64,000 nucleotides of DNA from Mucilaginibacter sp. JRF (GTDB lineage Bacteria > Bacteroidota > Bacteroidia > Sphingobacteriales > Sphingobacteriaceae): positions 1-64,000 of the forward strand of contig NZ_JADFBY010000002.1 of assembly GCF_015223065.1 (NCBI RefSeq), in the 5' to 3' direction. The position numbers and the translations under genes were made by a program. Positions 6,495-14,627 of this stretch are shown one piece after another. The notes under the pieces are model-generated. The model made no database searches, was not told the DNA's origin, and saw only the letters and a program-made list of their open reading frames with translations. Each line of letters opens with the position of its first letter. Within the stretch, counting starts at the first letter, position 1.

Positions 6495-8255
6495 ATGAAA
6501 CTGCTTTTATCTTATTTAACCAAACATAAATGGGTAGTGGTGCTTGCGTTAGTGCTTGCAGCTATTAATATTGGCTTCTCTTTGCTCGATCCTTTAATAA
6601 CCGGAAACATAGTTGATAAGTATATGTTACCGCGTACGGACAAGGCTTATACTTTTGAGTATCGTTTTTATGGTTCACTGGGTTTAGTCGGACTTGCTAT
6701 TGGTGCTGCAATGGTATCACGTATAGCGAAAAACTTTCAGGACTACTTTACCAATATTATTGTGCAAAAGGTAGGCGCACAAATGTACTCGGATGGTTTA
6801 AGACATTCGTTGCAAATGCCTTTTCAGGTATTTGAAGATCAACGTAGCGGCGAAACTTTAGGCATATTACAAAAGGTACGCACTGATTGCGAAAAATTCA
6901 TAACCTCGTTCATCGGAGTGCTGTTTGTGAGCTTGGTGGGCATGATATTCGTTGTTATATATTCGCTTACAGTAAGCTATAAGGTAACTCTTGTGTATTT
7001 TGCAGCTATACCAATTATTACTTTGGTAAGCATGGCGCTTAGTAAGCGCATTAAAAACATTCAAAAGAAAATAGTTTTTGAAACCACTTCATTAGCCGGC
7101 TCTACTACCGAGTCGCTCCGGAATATTGAATTAGTTAAAAGTCTTGGCCTGGCCAATCAGGAGATTGAACGCCTAAACAAAACCACCTATAAAATACTCG
7201 ACCTCGAATTAAAGAAGATAAAATTTGTGAGGAGTATGAGTTTTTTACAGGGTACTACGGTTAATCTTGTACGTAGCGCTATGGTGGTAGTATTATTAAT
7301 GCTGATATTCAAGGGTGACCTTACGCCGGGTAATTACTTTAAGTTCTTATTTTATTCATTTTTCTTATTCAATCCACTTCAAGAATTAGGTAATACTATA
7401 CAGTCATGGCGTGAGGCCCAAGTGTCACTTGCTAATTTTCAGCGCATATTGTCAACTCCGGTTGAGGTTAAGCCCGAAAAGCCTGTATTGTTAGAAAAGG
7501 TTGGTAATTTGGCGTTTGATGGTGTATCATTTAAGCACTTAACCGCTAATCGGAATGCTTTAAGTAATATAAATTTTGAAGTAAATGCCGGCGAAACCAT
7601 AGCTTTTGTAGGTCCATCAGGCTCTGGTAAAAGTACATTGGTAAAACTACTCGTTGGGTTGTACCAGCCACTTGAAGGTGGAATTTTGTATAATGGTACG
7701 TTAAGTAAAGATATTGACCTTGACCAATTGCGTGAACGTATCGGTTTTGTAACTCAGGAAGCCCAATTATTCTCAGGTACTATCCGCGAGAATTTGCAAT
7801 TCGTTCGCCCGGGCGCTACGGATGCCGAGTGTATGAATGTACTGCATCGTGCCGCCTGCCAGGGTTTATTAGCCCGTGCAGATAAAGGTTTAGATACCGT
7901 GATAGGCGAGGGTGGCGTAAAGGTTTCGGGAGGTGAAAAGCAACGTTTGTCGATAGCCCGTGCCCTGTTGCGTAACCCGGATATCTTGGTATTTGACGAG
8001 GCTACATCGGCATTGGATTCATTGACCGAGGAGGAGATTACCGAAACCATACGTGATGTATCTGTTAAGCACGATCATATTACTATACTGATAGCCCACC
8101 GCCTTTCAACCATTATGCATGCCGATAGGATATACGTACTGGAAAAAGGTAACATTGTAGAATCGGGCAAACACCTTGACCTGCTGCTGCAAAAGGGACT
8201 TTACTACGCCATGTGGCGCCAGCAGATAGGCGAGAAGGACGTAGTGGCGGGGTAG
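6495..8255 (+). CDS. ABC exporter, fused membrane and ATPase domains
   Basis: This is a half-transporter of the type I ABC exporter family; two copies would form a pump in the inner membrane. Residues about 1-310 hold the six-helix membrane domain. The ATPase half has Walker A GPSGSGKSTLVKLL (near residue 375), the signature VSGGEKQRLSIARALL, Walker B DILVFDEATSALDS and the H-loop IAHRLSTI. Length (586) is normal. The substrate cannot be told from sequence. It is transcribed alone between the frr terminator and a convergent terminator shared with ndk. Confidence 0.92.
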   Translation: MKLLLSYLTKHKWVVVLALVLAAINIGFSLLDPLITGNIVDKYMLPRTDKAYTFEYRFYGSLGLVGLAIGAAMVSRIAKNFQDYFTNIIVQKVGAQMYSDGLRHSLQMPFQVFEDQRSGETLGILQKVRTDCEKFITSFIGVLFVSLVGMIFVVIYSLTVSYKVTLVYFAAIPIITLVSMALSKRIKNIQKKIVFETTSLAGSTTESLRNIELVKSLGLANQEIERLNKTTYKILDLELKKIKFVRSMSFLQGTTVNLVRSAMVVVLLMLIFKGDLTPGNYFKFLFYSFFLFNPLQELGNTIQSWREAQVSLANFQRILSTPVEVKPEKPVLLEKVGNLAFDGVSFKHLTANRNALSNINFEVNAGETIAFVGPSGSGKSTLVKLLVGLYQPLEGGILYNGTLSKDIDLDQLRERIGFVTQEAQLFSGTIRENLQFVRPGATDAECMNVLHRAACQGLLARADKGLDTVIGEGGVKVSGGEKQRLSIARALLRNPDILVFDEATSALDSLTEEEITETIRDVSVKHDHITILIAHRLSTIMHADRIYVLEKGNIVESGKHLDLLLQKGLYYAMWRQQIGEKDVVAG

Positions 8256-8274
8256 TTAATCTCTAAGATTATAA

Positions 8275-8357
8275 TGTCATTTCGAACGAGGTACGAGGAG
8301 AAATCTGTCGCCGTATTATCAACGCGTACAGATTTCTCGCTATCGCTCGAAATGACA
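8275..8357. repeat. Palindromic repeat family 2, copy 1
   Basis: The outer arms TGTCATTTCGA (8275-8285) and its reverse complement at 8347-8357 pair, and the inner arms around GAGAAATCTGT and ACAGATTTCTC also pair, giving a long imperfect hairpin of about 83 bp. A close copy is at 46803-46883. It lies between convergent genes, as is usual for such elements. Confidence 0.82.
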
Positions 8358-8382
8358 AGTAATAATATTAAAACCTCATAAA

Positions 8383-8423
8383 AAAAATACCCCCTCTTTG
8401 CATAGCAGAGAGGGGGTATTTTT
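8383..8423. terminator. Bidirectional terminator, ABC exporter / ndk
   Basis: AAAAATACCCCCTCT at 8383-8397 pairs perfectly with 8409-8423. The A-run on one side and T-run on the other let it end transcription from both converging genes. Confidence 0.92.
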
Positions 8424-8440
8424 ATGGTGTTTAACTTAAC

Positions 8441-8860
8441 TTAGAATTTCTCGAAAGCTGAAAAGAAGAAGCTACCTTCAATTTGCGCGTTTTCGTCAGA
8501 GTCAGAACCGTGAACCGCGTTAGCCTCAATTGATTGGGCGAATAATTGGCGGATAGTACCTGCTTCGGCTTTAGTAGGGTCGGTAGCACCAATCAGTTTA
8601 CGGAAATCTTCAACCGCGTTGTCTTTTTCAAGTATAGCGGCAACGATAGGGCCTGATGACATGAAATCAACCAAAGCACCATAAAACGGACGCTCTTTGT
8701 GTACGGCATAAAATTCGCCTGCCTTGGCAGCGCTAAGCGCGGTGTATTTAAGCGCTACAATTTTAAAACCGCTTTTAGTTATCTTGTCTAATATTGCACC
8801 AATATGCCCGTTTGCAACAGCATCAGGCTTAATCATGGTAAATGTTTTGTTAGTTTCCAT
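8441..8860 (-). CDS. ndk: Nucleoside diphosphate kinase
   Basis: Ndk equalises nucleoside triphosphate pools by transferring the gamma-phosphate through a phospho-histidine. The 139-residue product starts with the family pattern [10 protein letters not shown] and holds the active-site motif NAVHGSDS with His117. Length is standard (about 137-145). It is monocistronic, converges on the ABC exporter gene, and on its own strand has a TATTTTTG -7 element at 8882-8889. Confidence 0.97.
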   Translation of the reverse strand: METNKTFTMIKPDAVANGHIGAILDKITKSGFKIVALKYTALSAAKAGEFYAVHKERPFYGALVDFMSSGPIVAAILEKDNAVEDFRKLIGATDPTKAEAGTIRQLFAQSIEANAVHGSDSDENAQIEGSFFFSAFEKF

Positions 8861-9059
8861 TCTGAGTGTTTATAGTTGCCGCAAAAATAGACTTTTACCG
8901 CATCATTTTTAAAACTTTTTGGTATAAAGGCAAAAGTAGCAGCACTTTAAGCAATGGACGTGTAAACGCGGTTTTATGGGCTTATAATTAAAAATGTTAC
9001 ACCTAAATATCAATGCGTTGGAAATTTATCTTAGCTTTGCAATCCTTTAAAAAAGTTTG

Positions 9060-10070
9060 ATGTTAGACATAGCCTCGGTTGCCCGGCTGTTAGAGCAGCC
9101 ACGAAGAATAGTAATTACCACGCATCATAAGCCCGATGGCGATGCGATGGGCTCGTCGTTAGGCTTGTATAATTATTTGATACAGCAAGGCCACCATGCC
9201 AGGGTTGTTGTACCGTCAGACTATCCCGATTTTTTAAGCTGGATGCCCGGAAACGAGGAGGTGATCATCTACACAGAAAATGTAGCTGTTGCCAATACGT
9301 TGATCGCTGAGGCCGAGATGATATTTTGCCTGGATTTTAATGCCCTATCGCGCATTAACGCCATGACGGACAGCGTACGTGCCAGCCAGGCTGTAAAGCT
9401 GATGATAGACCACCACCTGGAGCCGGAGGATTTTGACGATTTTCGTTACTGGGATATCAACGCCTGTGCTACCGCGCAGCTGGTGTACACCTTTATTGCC
9501 GATGCGCTTAATAACAAGGCATTGATCAATAAGGATGTGGCTACCTGTTTATATACCGGTATCATGACGGATTCGGCATCATTCCGCCTGCCAAAAACAA
9601 CGGCCGAGGTGCACATGATAGCCGCCGAGCTGATCAACGCGGGCGCGGTTAACTGGCGCATACACGAGCTGGTTTATAACAGCTCGACCGAAAATCGTTT
9701 GCGCTTTTTGGGGCATTGTTTAAGCAATAAGCTCGAAGTGCTGAACGAATTTAACACCGCCATCGTATCAATAACAAAAGCCGAGCTTGAACAGTATGAT
9801 GTACAAACCGGCGATACTGAAGGCATAGTAAATTTTGCACTTTCAATTGCCAATATTAAACTTGCAGCGTTTATTGTTGAGCGCACCGGCGAGGTTAAGC
9901 TTTCGCTACGTTCAAAAGGCGAGTTTCCGGCGAATGAGATATGTAAAAAGTATTTTAGCGGCGGCGGGCACCGCAACGCGGCCGGAGGACGGTCGGACAA
10001 ACCGCTTAACGAAGTAATACAAGAACTAAAAGATATATTACCCAATTACAAAAAGTTATTAATACAATAG
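9060..10070 (+). CDS. nrnA: DHH/DHHA1 nanoRNase / pAp phosphatase
   Basis: NrnA-type enzymes degrade 2-5 nt RNA oligomers and remove the 3'-phosphate of pAp. The 336-residue product has the metal-binding motifs THHKPDGDA (about 21-29), CLDF (Asp92) and IDHH (Asp117, His118, His119), plus the C-terminal DHHA1 motif GGGHRNAAGG near residue 310. An in-frame TTG directly precedes the ATG at 9060; I chose the ATG. A TAGCTTTG -7 element is at 9032-9039. The FKBP gene starts 2 nt after the stop, so the two are co-transcribed. Confidence 0.9.
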   Translation: MLDIASVARLLEQPRRIVITTHHKPDGDAMGSSLGLYNYLIQQGHHARVVVPSDYPDFLSWMPGNEEVIIYTENVAVANTLIAEAEMIFCLDFNALSRINAMTDSVRASQAVKLMIDHHLEPEDFDDFRYWDINACATAQLVYTFIADALNNKALINKDVATCLYTGIMTDSASFRLPKTTAEVHMIAAELINAGAVNWRIHELVYNSSTENRLRFLGHCLSNKLEVLNEFNTAIVSITKAELEQYDVQTGDTEGIVNFALSIANIKLAAFIVERTGEVKLSLRSKGEFPANEICKKYFSGGGHRNAAGGRSDKPLNEVIQELKDILPNYKKLLIQ

Positions 10071-10072
10071 AA

Positions 10073-11029
10073 ATGAAAAAAGGCTTCATGTTTTTTGCGC
10101 TTGCAGCGTTAGCTATGGCAAGCTGTAACGGTGGATTTAAACAAGCACCAGGTGGCTTGCTTTACAATATACACACTGATAAAGAAGGCGCTACTATTAA
10201 AGAGGGCGACTTTTTAGCAGTTAACGTAATTACCAAGAACGATGCCGACTCGGTATTGTCATCAACTTATGATGCCGGTAACTCGGCACCTGTGCTGATG
10301 CAAAAACCACAGGCAAAAGGCGATATCTACGCGGCTTTGCAATTATTGAGCGAAGGTGATAGCGCCACTATCAAAATGAATATCGACTCGGTATTCCCTA
10401 AAGGTCAGCGCCCGCCGCAACTTAAAGGTAAATACCTGGTGTATGAAATGAAGGTTGAGAAAGTTATCGCTAAAGGTAAACTGAGCGATCAGGTTTTTCA
10501 GGGCCGTATATCTGAGTACTTCAAAAAACAAGGCGAAGAACTGAAAAAACGCGAGCCTGTTTTAATGGCTAAATACATTGCTGATAATAACCTTAAAGTA
10601 TCAAAAACAGCATCAGGCCTTAACTATGTAATTACTAAACAAGGCAGCGGCCCGCAAATTATTGAAGGCGATACAGCTGTTGTTAACTACACAGGTCGTT
10701 TACTGTCAGGCAAGGTGTTTGATACCAGCGTTAAGGAAGTAGCAGAGAAAGAAAAGATCGCTAACCCGATGCGTAAATATGAGCCTATCCGTGTTCCGGT
10801 TGGTTCAGCAGGTATCATCAAAGGTTGGGCTGATGCTTTGGTGTTATTAAACAAAGGCGCTAAAGGTACTTTCGTTATCCCATCAAGCCTGGCTTACGGC
10901 GAACAAGGCTCACCAAACGTTATCCCTCCATTCTCACCATTAGCGTTCGAGATTGAAGTGGTTGACGTGGTAAAACCAAAAGCAGGCGCGGCGCCAGTAG
11001 CTCCGGCACCGGCTCCGGCGAAAAAATAA
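10073..11029 (+). CDS. FKBP-type peptidyl-prolyl isomerase lipoprotein
   Basis: The protein should speed proline isomerisation during folding of secreted proteins. The signal peptide ends in lipobox MASC, with Cys at about residue 18, so it should be lipid-anchored. Residues about 20-130 look like a degenerate FKBP fold (KEGDFLAVN, LLSEGDSATIKM). Residues about 180-305 are a full FKBP domain (VNYTGRLLSGKVFDTS, IKGWADALVLLNKGAKG, IPSSLAYGEQG). It ends in an Ala/Pro-rich tail. It lies 2 nt after nrnA and before a terminator, with a paralogue next. Confidence 0.88.
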   Translation: MKKGFMFFALAALAMASCNGGFKQAPGGLLYNIHTDKEGATIKEGDFLAVNVITKNDADSVLSSTYDAGNSAPVLMQKPQAKGDIYAALQLLSEGDSATIKMNIDSVFPKGQRPPQLKGKYLVYEMKVEKVIAKGKLSDQVFQGRISEYFKKQGEELKKREPVLMAKYIADNNLKVSKTASGLNYVITKQGSGPQIIEGDTAVVNYTGRLLSGKVFDTSVKEVAEKEKIANPMRKYEPIRVPVGSAGIIKGWADALVLLNKGAKGTFVIPSSLAYGEQGSPNVIPPFSPLAFEIEVVDVVKPKAGAAPVAPAPAPAKK

Positions 11030-11049
11030 TTGTACATTTAAAAAATACC

Positions 11050-11083
11050 GGCCTTTCTGACCACCATCAGAAAGGCCTTTTTA
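11050..11083 (+). terminator. Terminator between the two FKBP genes
   Basis: GGCCTTTCTGA at 11050-11060 pairs perfectly with 11067-11077 and is followed by TTTTT. The ATG of the next gene lies 13 nt after the hairpin, so the hairpin could also attenuate read-through into it. Confidence 0.85.
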
Positions 11084-11089
11084 TTACTT

Positions 11090-12082
11090 ATGAAAAAAAT
11101 ATGTTTAGCTATCGCGATCGCGGCCCTGTCATTCCAGGCTTCGGCGCAGGTGCAACGCACGGCCAAGGGTGCCGAGTGTACCATCGTAACTAAAAACAGC
11201 GGCCCTAATATTAAAGAGGGCGACATCATTACCTTCCAGGTAGAGCAGCTGACTGATAAGGATTCGGTATTGTTCAGTACCTACAAAGCCGGTCGCCCGG
11301 TGCAAACACAGGTACGTGCCTCACAAAGCATGATGGATTTGATGGATGTATTTACCCTGCTTGGCGCTAAGGATAGCGCGCTGGTAAAGCTTCCGGTCGA
11401 TTCTATTTTTAAAGGCCATGAGGATGCTATGCCTCCGTTCCTGAAAAAAGGTACCAACATCATCACCCGTTTAAAAATAGAAAAGGTACAATCAATGGCT
11501 GAGGCCATGGCCGAAAAGGAAGCCGAAATGGCCAAGCTTAAAGAAGCCGAAACTGCCGCCGCTGCTAAATACATTACCGATAATAAGCTAACGGTTACTA
11601 CAACACCATCTGGCTTAAAATATATTATCACAGCACCATCGGCTAAATTAAAGCCAAAGGCTGGCGATACCATGTTGGTAAATTACGTAGGCCGCACGCT
11701 GGATGGCAAGGTATTCGACTCGAGTATTGAAGCCGAAGCCAAGAAAGCCAACCTGCAACAGCCGGGCCGCACTTACGAGCCTATTGAGGTTGTACAAAGC
11801 GAAGGCCGTGTAATAAAAGGCTGGGAAGAAGGTTTGGCATTGCTGGGCGAAGGCTCAAAAGCTACGTTGATCATTCCATCAGCATTAGGTTATGGCGAGC
11901 GTGGTTCGCCGCCGGTTATTATGCCATACAGCACCTTGGTGTTTGATGTGGAGCTGGTAAAGGTTAAGCCAGGCAAAAAAGCAGTAGCCGCGCCGGTTAA
12001 AAAGGCAACTCCCGCTAAAAAAGCTCCGGTACGTAAAAAGACCACCGCTAAAAAGGCGACTACAACCAAGAAAACTAAATAG
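11090..12082 (+). CDS. FKBP-type peptidyl-prolyl isomerase, secreted
   Basis: This is a paralogue of the preceding gene with the same layout: signal peptide (about residues 1-20, cleavage near ASA-QVQR, no lipobox Cys), a degenerate FKBP-like repeat (about 25-130), an acidic helical linker (MAEKEAEMAKLKEAE), and a complete FKBP domain (about 190-300: VNYVGRTLDGKVFDSS, IKGWEEGLALLGEGSK, IPSALGYGERG). The last 38 residues are a Lys/Ala/Pro-rich, histone H1-like basic tail (PAKKAPVRKKTTAKKAT), absent from the lipoprotein. The tail may bind DNA, LPS or peptidoglycan; none of these can be proved here. Confidence 0.87.
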   Translation: MKKICLAIAIAALSFQASAQVQRTAKGAECTIVTKNSGPNIKEGDIITFQVEQLTDKDSVLFSTYKAGRPVQTQVRASQSMMDLMDVFTLLGAKDSALVKLPVDSIFKGHEDAMPPFLKKGTNIITRLKIEKVQSMAEAMAEKEAEMAKLKEAETAAAAKYITDNKLTVTTTPSGLKYIITAPSAKLKPKAGDTMLVNYVGRTLDGKVFDSSIEAEAKKANLQQPGRTYEPIEVVQSEGRVIKGWEEGLALLGEGSKATLIIPSALGYGERGSPPVIMPYSTLVFDVELVKVKPGKKAVAAPVKKATPAKKAPVRKKTTAKKATTTKKTK

Positions 12083-12104
12083 AGTTTATTGGCCTCAGTA
12101 TACT

Positions 12105-12136
12105 AAGTCCGGCATCGTTGCCGGACTTTTTTTGTT
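12105..12136 (+). terminator. Terminator after second FKBP gene
   Basis: AAGTCCGGCA (12105-12114) pairs with TGCCGGACTT (12119-12128) around a TCGT loop, followed by a T-run. Confidence 0.92.
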
Positions 12137-12161
12137 TTATTAAGATTGCTCGTTAGTTTCC

Positions 12162-12857
12162 TTATTTACCGATAGCATCATATTGATCATTAAACAAGTT
12201 GATAATATGCTGCGCGTCTATATCACTAAAATCAGATATCACCTCCTCTGTTTCAGGGCTCAATTCGTTTGCCGTGTGCGTGGTTGATAGGCCTATCACC
12301 ATCATTCCAGCGGCCTTTGCAGCGGCAATTCCTGAAAAGGAATCTTCAAAAACTACGCATCGCGACGGATCGATCATTAAACGCTCAGCGGTTTTTAGGT
12401 AAACTTCGGGGTGAGGCTTTGAAAATTGAACTTGCGAGGCATCTGTTATAACCTTGAACAGGTCGCTGATACCGGCAAGCTTCAAAACCAGGTCGACATT
12501 TTTACGTGGCGCCGAAGTGGCTATCGCAACCGGAATATTGTGCGCTGCGAGTGCCTTAACAAACTCAGTTATCCCCGGAACTAATTTGCTCTCCGTTTCA
12601 TAAAATAACCCAACTTCGCTGTTTAAGAATGTGCAGTATTCAGCCAGTACATCGGCTTCTAAGGGCTTGCCATAAACCATCCTCAAGGTATCAGATGCCG
12701 TTCTGCCGAATATGTAATGATTGAACTGTTCGTCTGTCAGGGTTATATTTTGGCTATCAAAAAAGTTTTTCCAGGCTTTGATAATTACCGGGTTGCTATC
12801 AATAATAACCCCGTCCATATCAAATATAACTGCCATTGGTTGCTGTATATGTTCCAT
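12162..12857 (-). CDS. HAD-superfamily sugar-phosphatase / beta-PGM-like
   Basis: This is a small-molecule phosphatase or phosphoglucomutase of HAD subfamily IA. Motif I is FDMDGVIIDSN with Asp13 and Asp15; the cap domain spans about 20-90; motif II is IATSAPR; the Lys of motif III is in SKPHPEVY; motif IV is CVVFEDSFSGIAAAKAAGM. I start it at 12857 (MEHIQQP); an upstream in-frame ATG at 12911 would place part of the operator-like repeats inside the gene and fits the family less well. It is divergent from a DeoR-type repressor, which probably controls it. The substrate is unknown. Confidence 0.85.
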   Translation of the reverse strand: MEHIQQPMAVIFDMDGVIIDSNPVIIKAWKNFFDSQNITLTDEQFNHYIFGRTASDTLRMVYGKPLEADVLAEYCTFLNSEVGLFYETESKLVPGITEFVKALAAHNIPVAIATSAPRKNVDLVLKLAGISDLFKVITDASQVQFSKPHPEVYLKTAERLMIDPSRCVVFEDSFSGIAAAKAAGMMVIGLSTTHTANELSPETEEVISDFSDIDAQHIINLFNDQYDAIGK

Positions 12858-12860
12858 GTT

Positions 12861-12972
12861 TATGCAATGTTTTTGTTTAAAATGCTGTATAATGCAATAT
12901 TTATGCTGCAAATGTATTTATAAATTGCAATATTATGCAATATTTATTTATTAAATTTTCATTAATATTGCA
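12861..12972. promoter_or_regulatory. Operator-like TGCAATATT repeats
   Basis: TGCAATATT occurs at 12893-12901, 12926-12934 and 12936-12944, and as its reverse complement at 12964-12972; a shorter TGCAATG is at 12863-12869. The 12926 and 12936 copies are 10 bp apart, one helical turn. They fill the divergent promoter region between the HAD gene and the DeoR-type regulator, so they are likely binding sites for that regulator. Confidence 0.6.
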
Positions 12973-12977
12973 ACATC

Positions 12978-13736
12978 ATGCAGTTATTAAGTAAGGAGCA
13001 GAGATTATTAAAGCTTATTACCGAAGTTGAAAATTCCGGTAAGGTAGATATGCGTTCGTTAGGCGAGAAGTTTGACGTTTCTATTGATACCATCCGGAGA
13101 GATATCAAGGAGCTACATGACAAAGGATTGCTTAAAGCGATACGAGGCGGCGCGATAGCCCATTCGCCTATCCCCAAGCCTTTTCGTGATCGGCTGAATT
13201 TCGATTCGGAAGAAAAGAAGATCATAGCATTGAAAGCGGTTAAGCTGCTTCAAAATGATCAGACCATTATACTTGACGGAGGAACCTCGACATTGGCGTT
13301 AGCCAATAACATACCTACCGAAATACGATTGACTGTTGTAACCAACAGTTTTCCGATAGTAAACGTGTTAGAGAGCCATCCAAATATTGATATTTTATTT
13401 GCCGGTGGGCGATTAAGAAAAATGGGGTTTGATACAGCCGGCACAGAAACAATAAGGATGTATGAAAGTATCCGTGCCGATCTGTGCTTTATGTCGGTTT
13501 ACAGTATTCACCATAAAATAGGCATCACGGCAAAAGAATATGAAGATGCTGAACTCAAAAGAAGCATTGTAAAATACGCCCAGAAAGTAGTGGCACTGGC
13601 TACAGCCAGCAAAACAGATACCGCCGAAGCATTTTTTGTTTGCGATATGGATGCGATTGATTTTTTAGTTACCGATGTAGATCCGCTCGACGAAAAAATG
13701 CGCATGTTTCGGGAATTTGGTTTGAACGTTATTTAG
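12978..13736 (+). CDS. DeoR/GlpR-family transcriptional repressor
   Basis: DeoR-type regulators bind DNA through an N-terminal winged helix and sense phosphorylated sugars with a C-terminal ribose-isomerase-like domain. Residues about 6-60 hold the helix-turn-helix (VDMRSLGEKFDVSIDTIRRD) followed by the family's LLKAIRGGA. The sensor domain has ILDGGTSTLALA near residue 96 and VVTNSFPIVN. Length (252) is typical. It is divergent from a HAD sugar-phosphatase, with repeated TGCAATATT motifs in the 120-bp gap, so it probably represses that gene and itself. Confidence 0.9.
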   Translation: MQLLSKEQRLLKLITEVENSGKVDMRSLGEKFDVSIDTIRRDIKELHDKGLLKAIRGGAIAHSPIPKPFRDRLNFDSEEKKIIALKAVKLLQNDQTIILDGGTSTLALANNIPTEIRLTVVTNSFPIVNVLESHPNIDILFAGGRLRKMGFDTAGTETIRMYESIRADLCFMSVYSIHHKIGITAKEYEDAELKRSIVKYAQKVVALATASKTDTAEAFFVCDMDAIDFLVTDVDPLDEKMRMFREFGLNVI

Positions 13737-13817
13737 TAAGCAAGCAGATAATGTTGAATGATGGTAATTCGTGCGATATAAAATACCGGCCTTGCCCGAT
13801 TAATCAGCAGGCTTTTA

Positions 13818-13825
13818 TATTTTTG
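13818..13825 (+). promoter_or_regulatory. Promoter -7 element of tatD-family gene
   Basis: TATTTTTG ends 4 nt before the ATG at 13830. A TTG at 13792-13794 is 23 nt upstream. Transcription starting about 5 nt after the box would begin at the ATG itself, giving a leaderless message. Confidence 0.45.
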
Positions 13826-13829
13826 CCGC

Positions 13830-14600
13830 ATGGTATTAACTGATACACATACCCATCTGTACTATGAAAGCGACCCGGAGAAACGCCGGTTACTGATAGA
13901 GCGTTGCATACAAAACGATGTAAAGCGCCTGTTTTTACCCAATGTTGATGCTGATTCGGTGCCGAAGGTTTACGAACTTACCGATGCTTACCCGGAGATG
14001 TGTTTCCCGATGCTGGGCCTGCACCCTTGCGATGTAAAGCCGGGTTGGGAAGATCATCTGGAAAAAATAAAGGCCTTTCATCGGCCTGAACATAAAATAT
14101 ATGCCATTGGCGAAATAGGGATTGATCTGTATTGGGATAAAACCTATTTAGACGGGCAGATCGCTGCCTTTAAGGCACAGATAAACTGGGCCAAACAACT
14201 CGACCTGCCTATTGTTATTCACTGCCGGGATGCCTTTGATGAGGTGTACGAAGTGCTGGCCAGTGAGGCCGACGATAAGCTGCGTGGTATATTCCACTGC
14301 TTTACCGGCACTGCCGAATACGGCCAAAAGGTGATCGATCTGGGTTTTTACCTGGGTATTGGTGGCGTGGTAACTTACAAGAATAGCGGACTTGACAAGG
14401 TGGTTGAGCAAATTGACTTAAACCATATAGTTTTAGAAACGGATTCTCCGTATCTTACGCCCACTCCGTACCGTGGTAAACCTAACGAAAGTTCGTACCT
14501 GATATACGTTGCGCAAAAGCTTGCCGATATATATAATACAGATGTAGGAACGGTGGCTGAGGTAACTACCCTAAACTCAAAAAAGATTTTTGGGGTGTAA
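13830..14600 (+). CDS. TatD-family metal-dependent hydrolase/DNase
   Basis: TatD proteins are metal-dependent TIM-barrel nucleases (3'-5' DNase activity is known for some members). The N-terminal DTHTHLYY gives the first two His ligands; GEIGIDLYWD gives the Glu ligand; IVIHCRDA and FHCFTGT give two further His; ETDSPYLTP gives the Asp. The full ligand set is present in 256 residues, the usual length. It is followed after 27 nt by an asparaginase gene, and the pair may form an operon. Confidence 0.92.
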   Translation: MVLTDTHTHLYYESDPEKRRLLIERCIQNDVKRLFLPNVDADSVPKVYELTDAYPEMCFPMLGLHPCDVKPGWEDHLEKIKAFHRPEHKIYAIGEIGIDLYWDKTYLDGQIAAFKAQINWAKQLDLPIVIHCRDAFDEVYEVLASEADDKLRGIFHCFTGTAEYGQKVIDLGFYLGIGGVVTYKNSGLDKVVEQIDLNHIVLETDSPYLTPTPYRGKPNESSYLIYVAQKLADIYNTDVGTVAEVTTLNSKKIFGV

Positions 14601-14627
14601 TAATTTAAACTAACAAGATAGATATTA

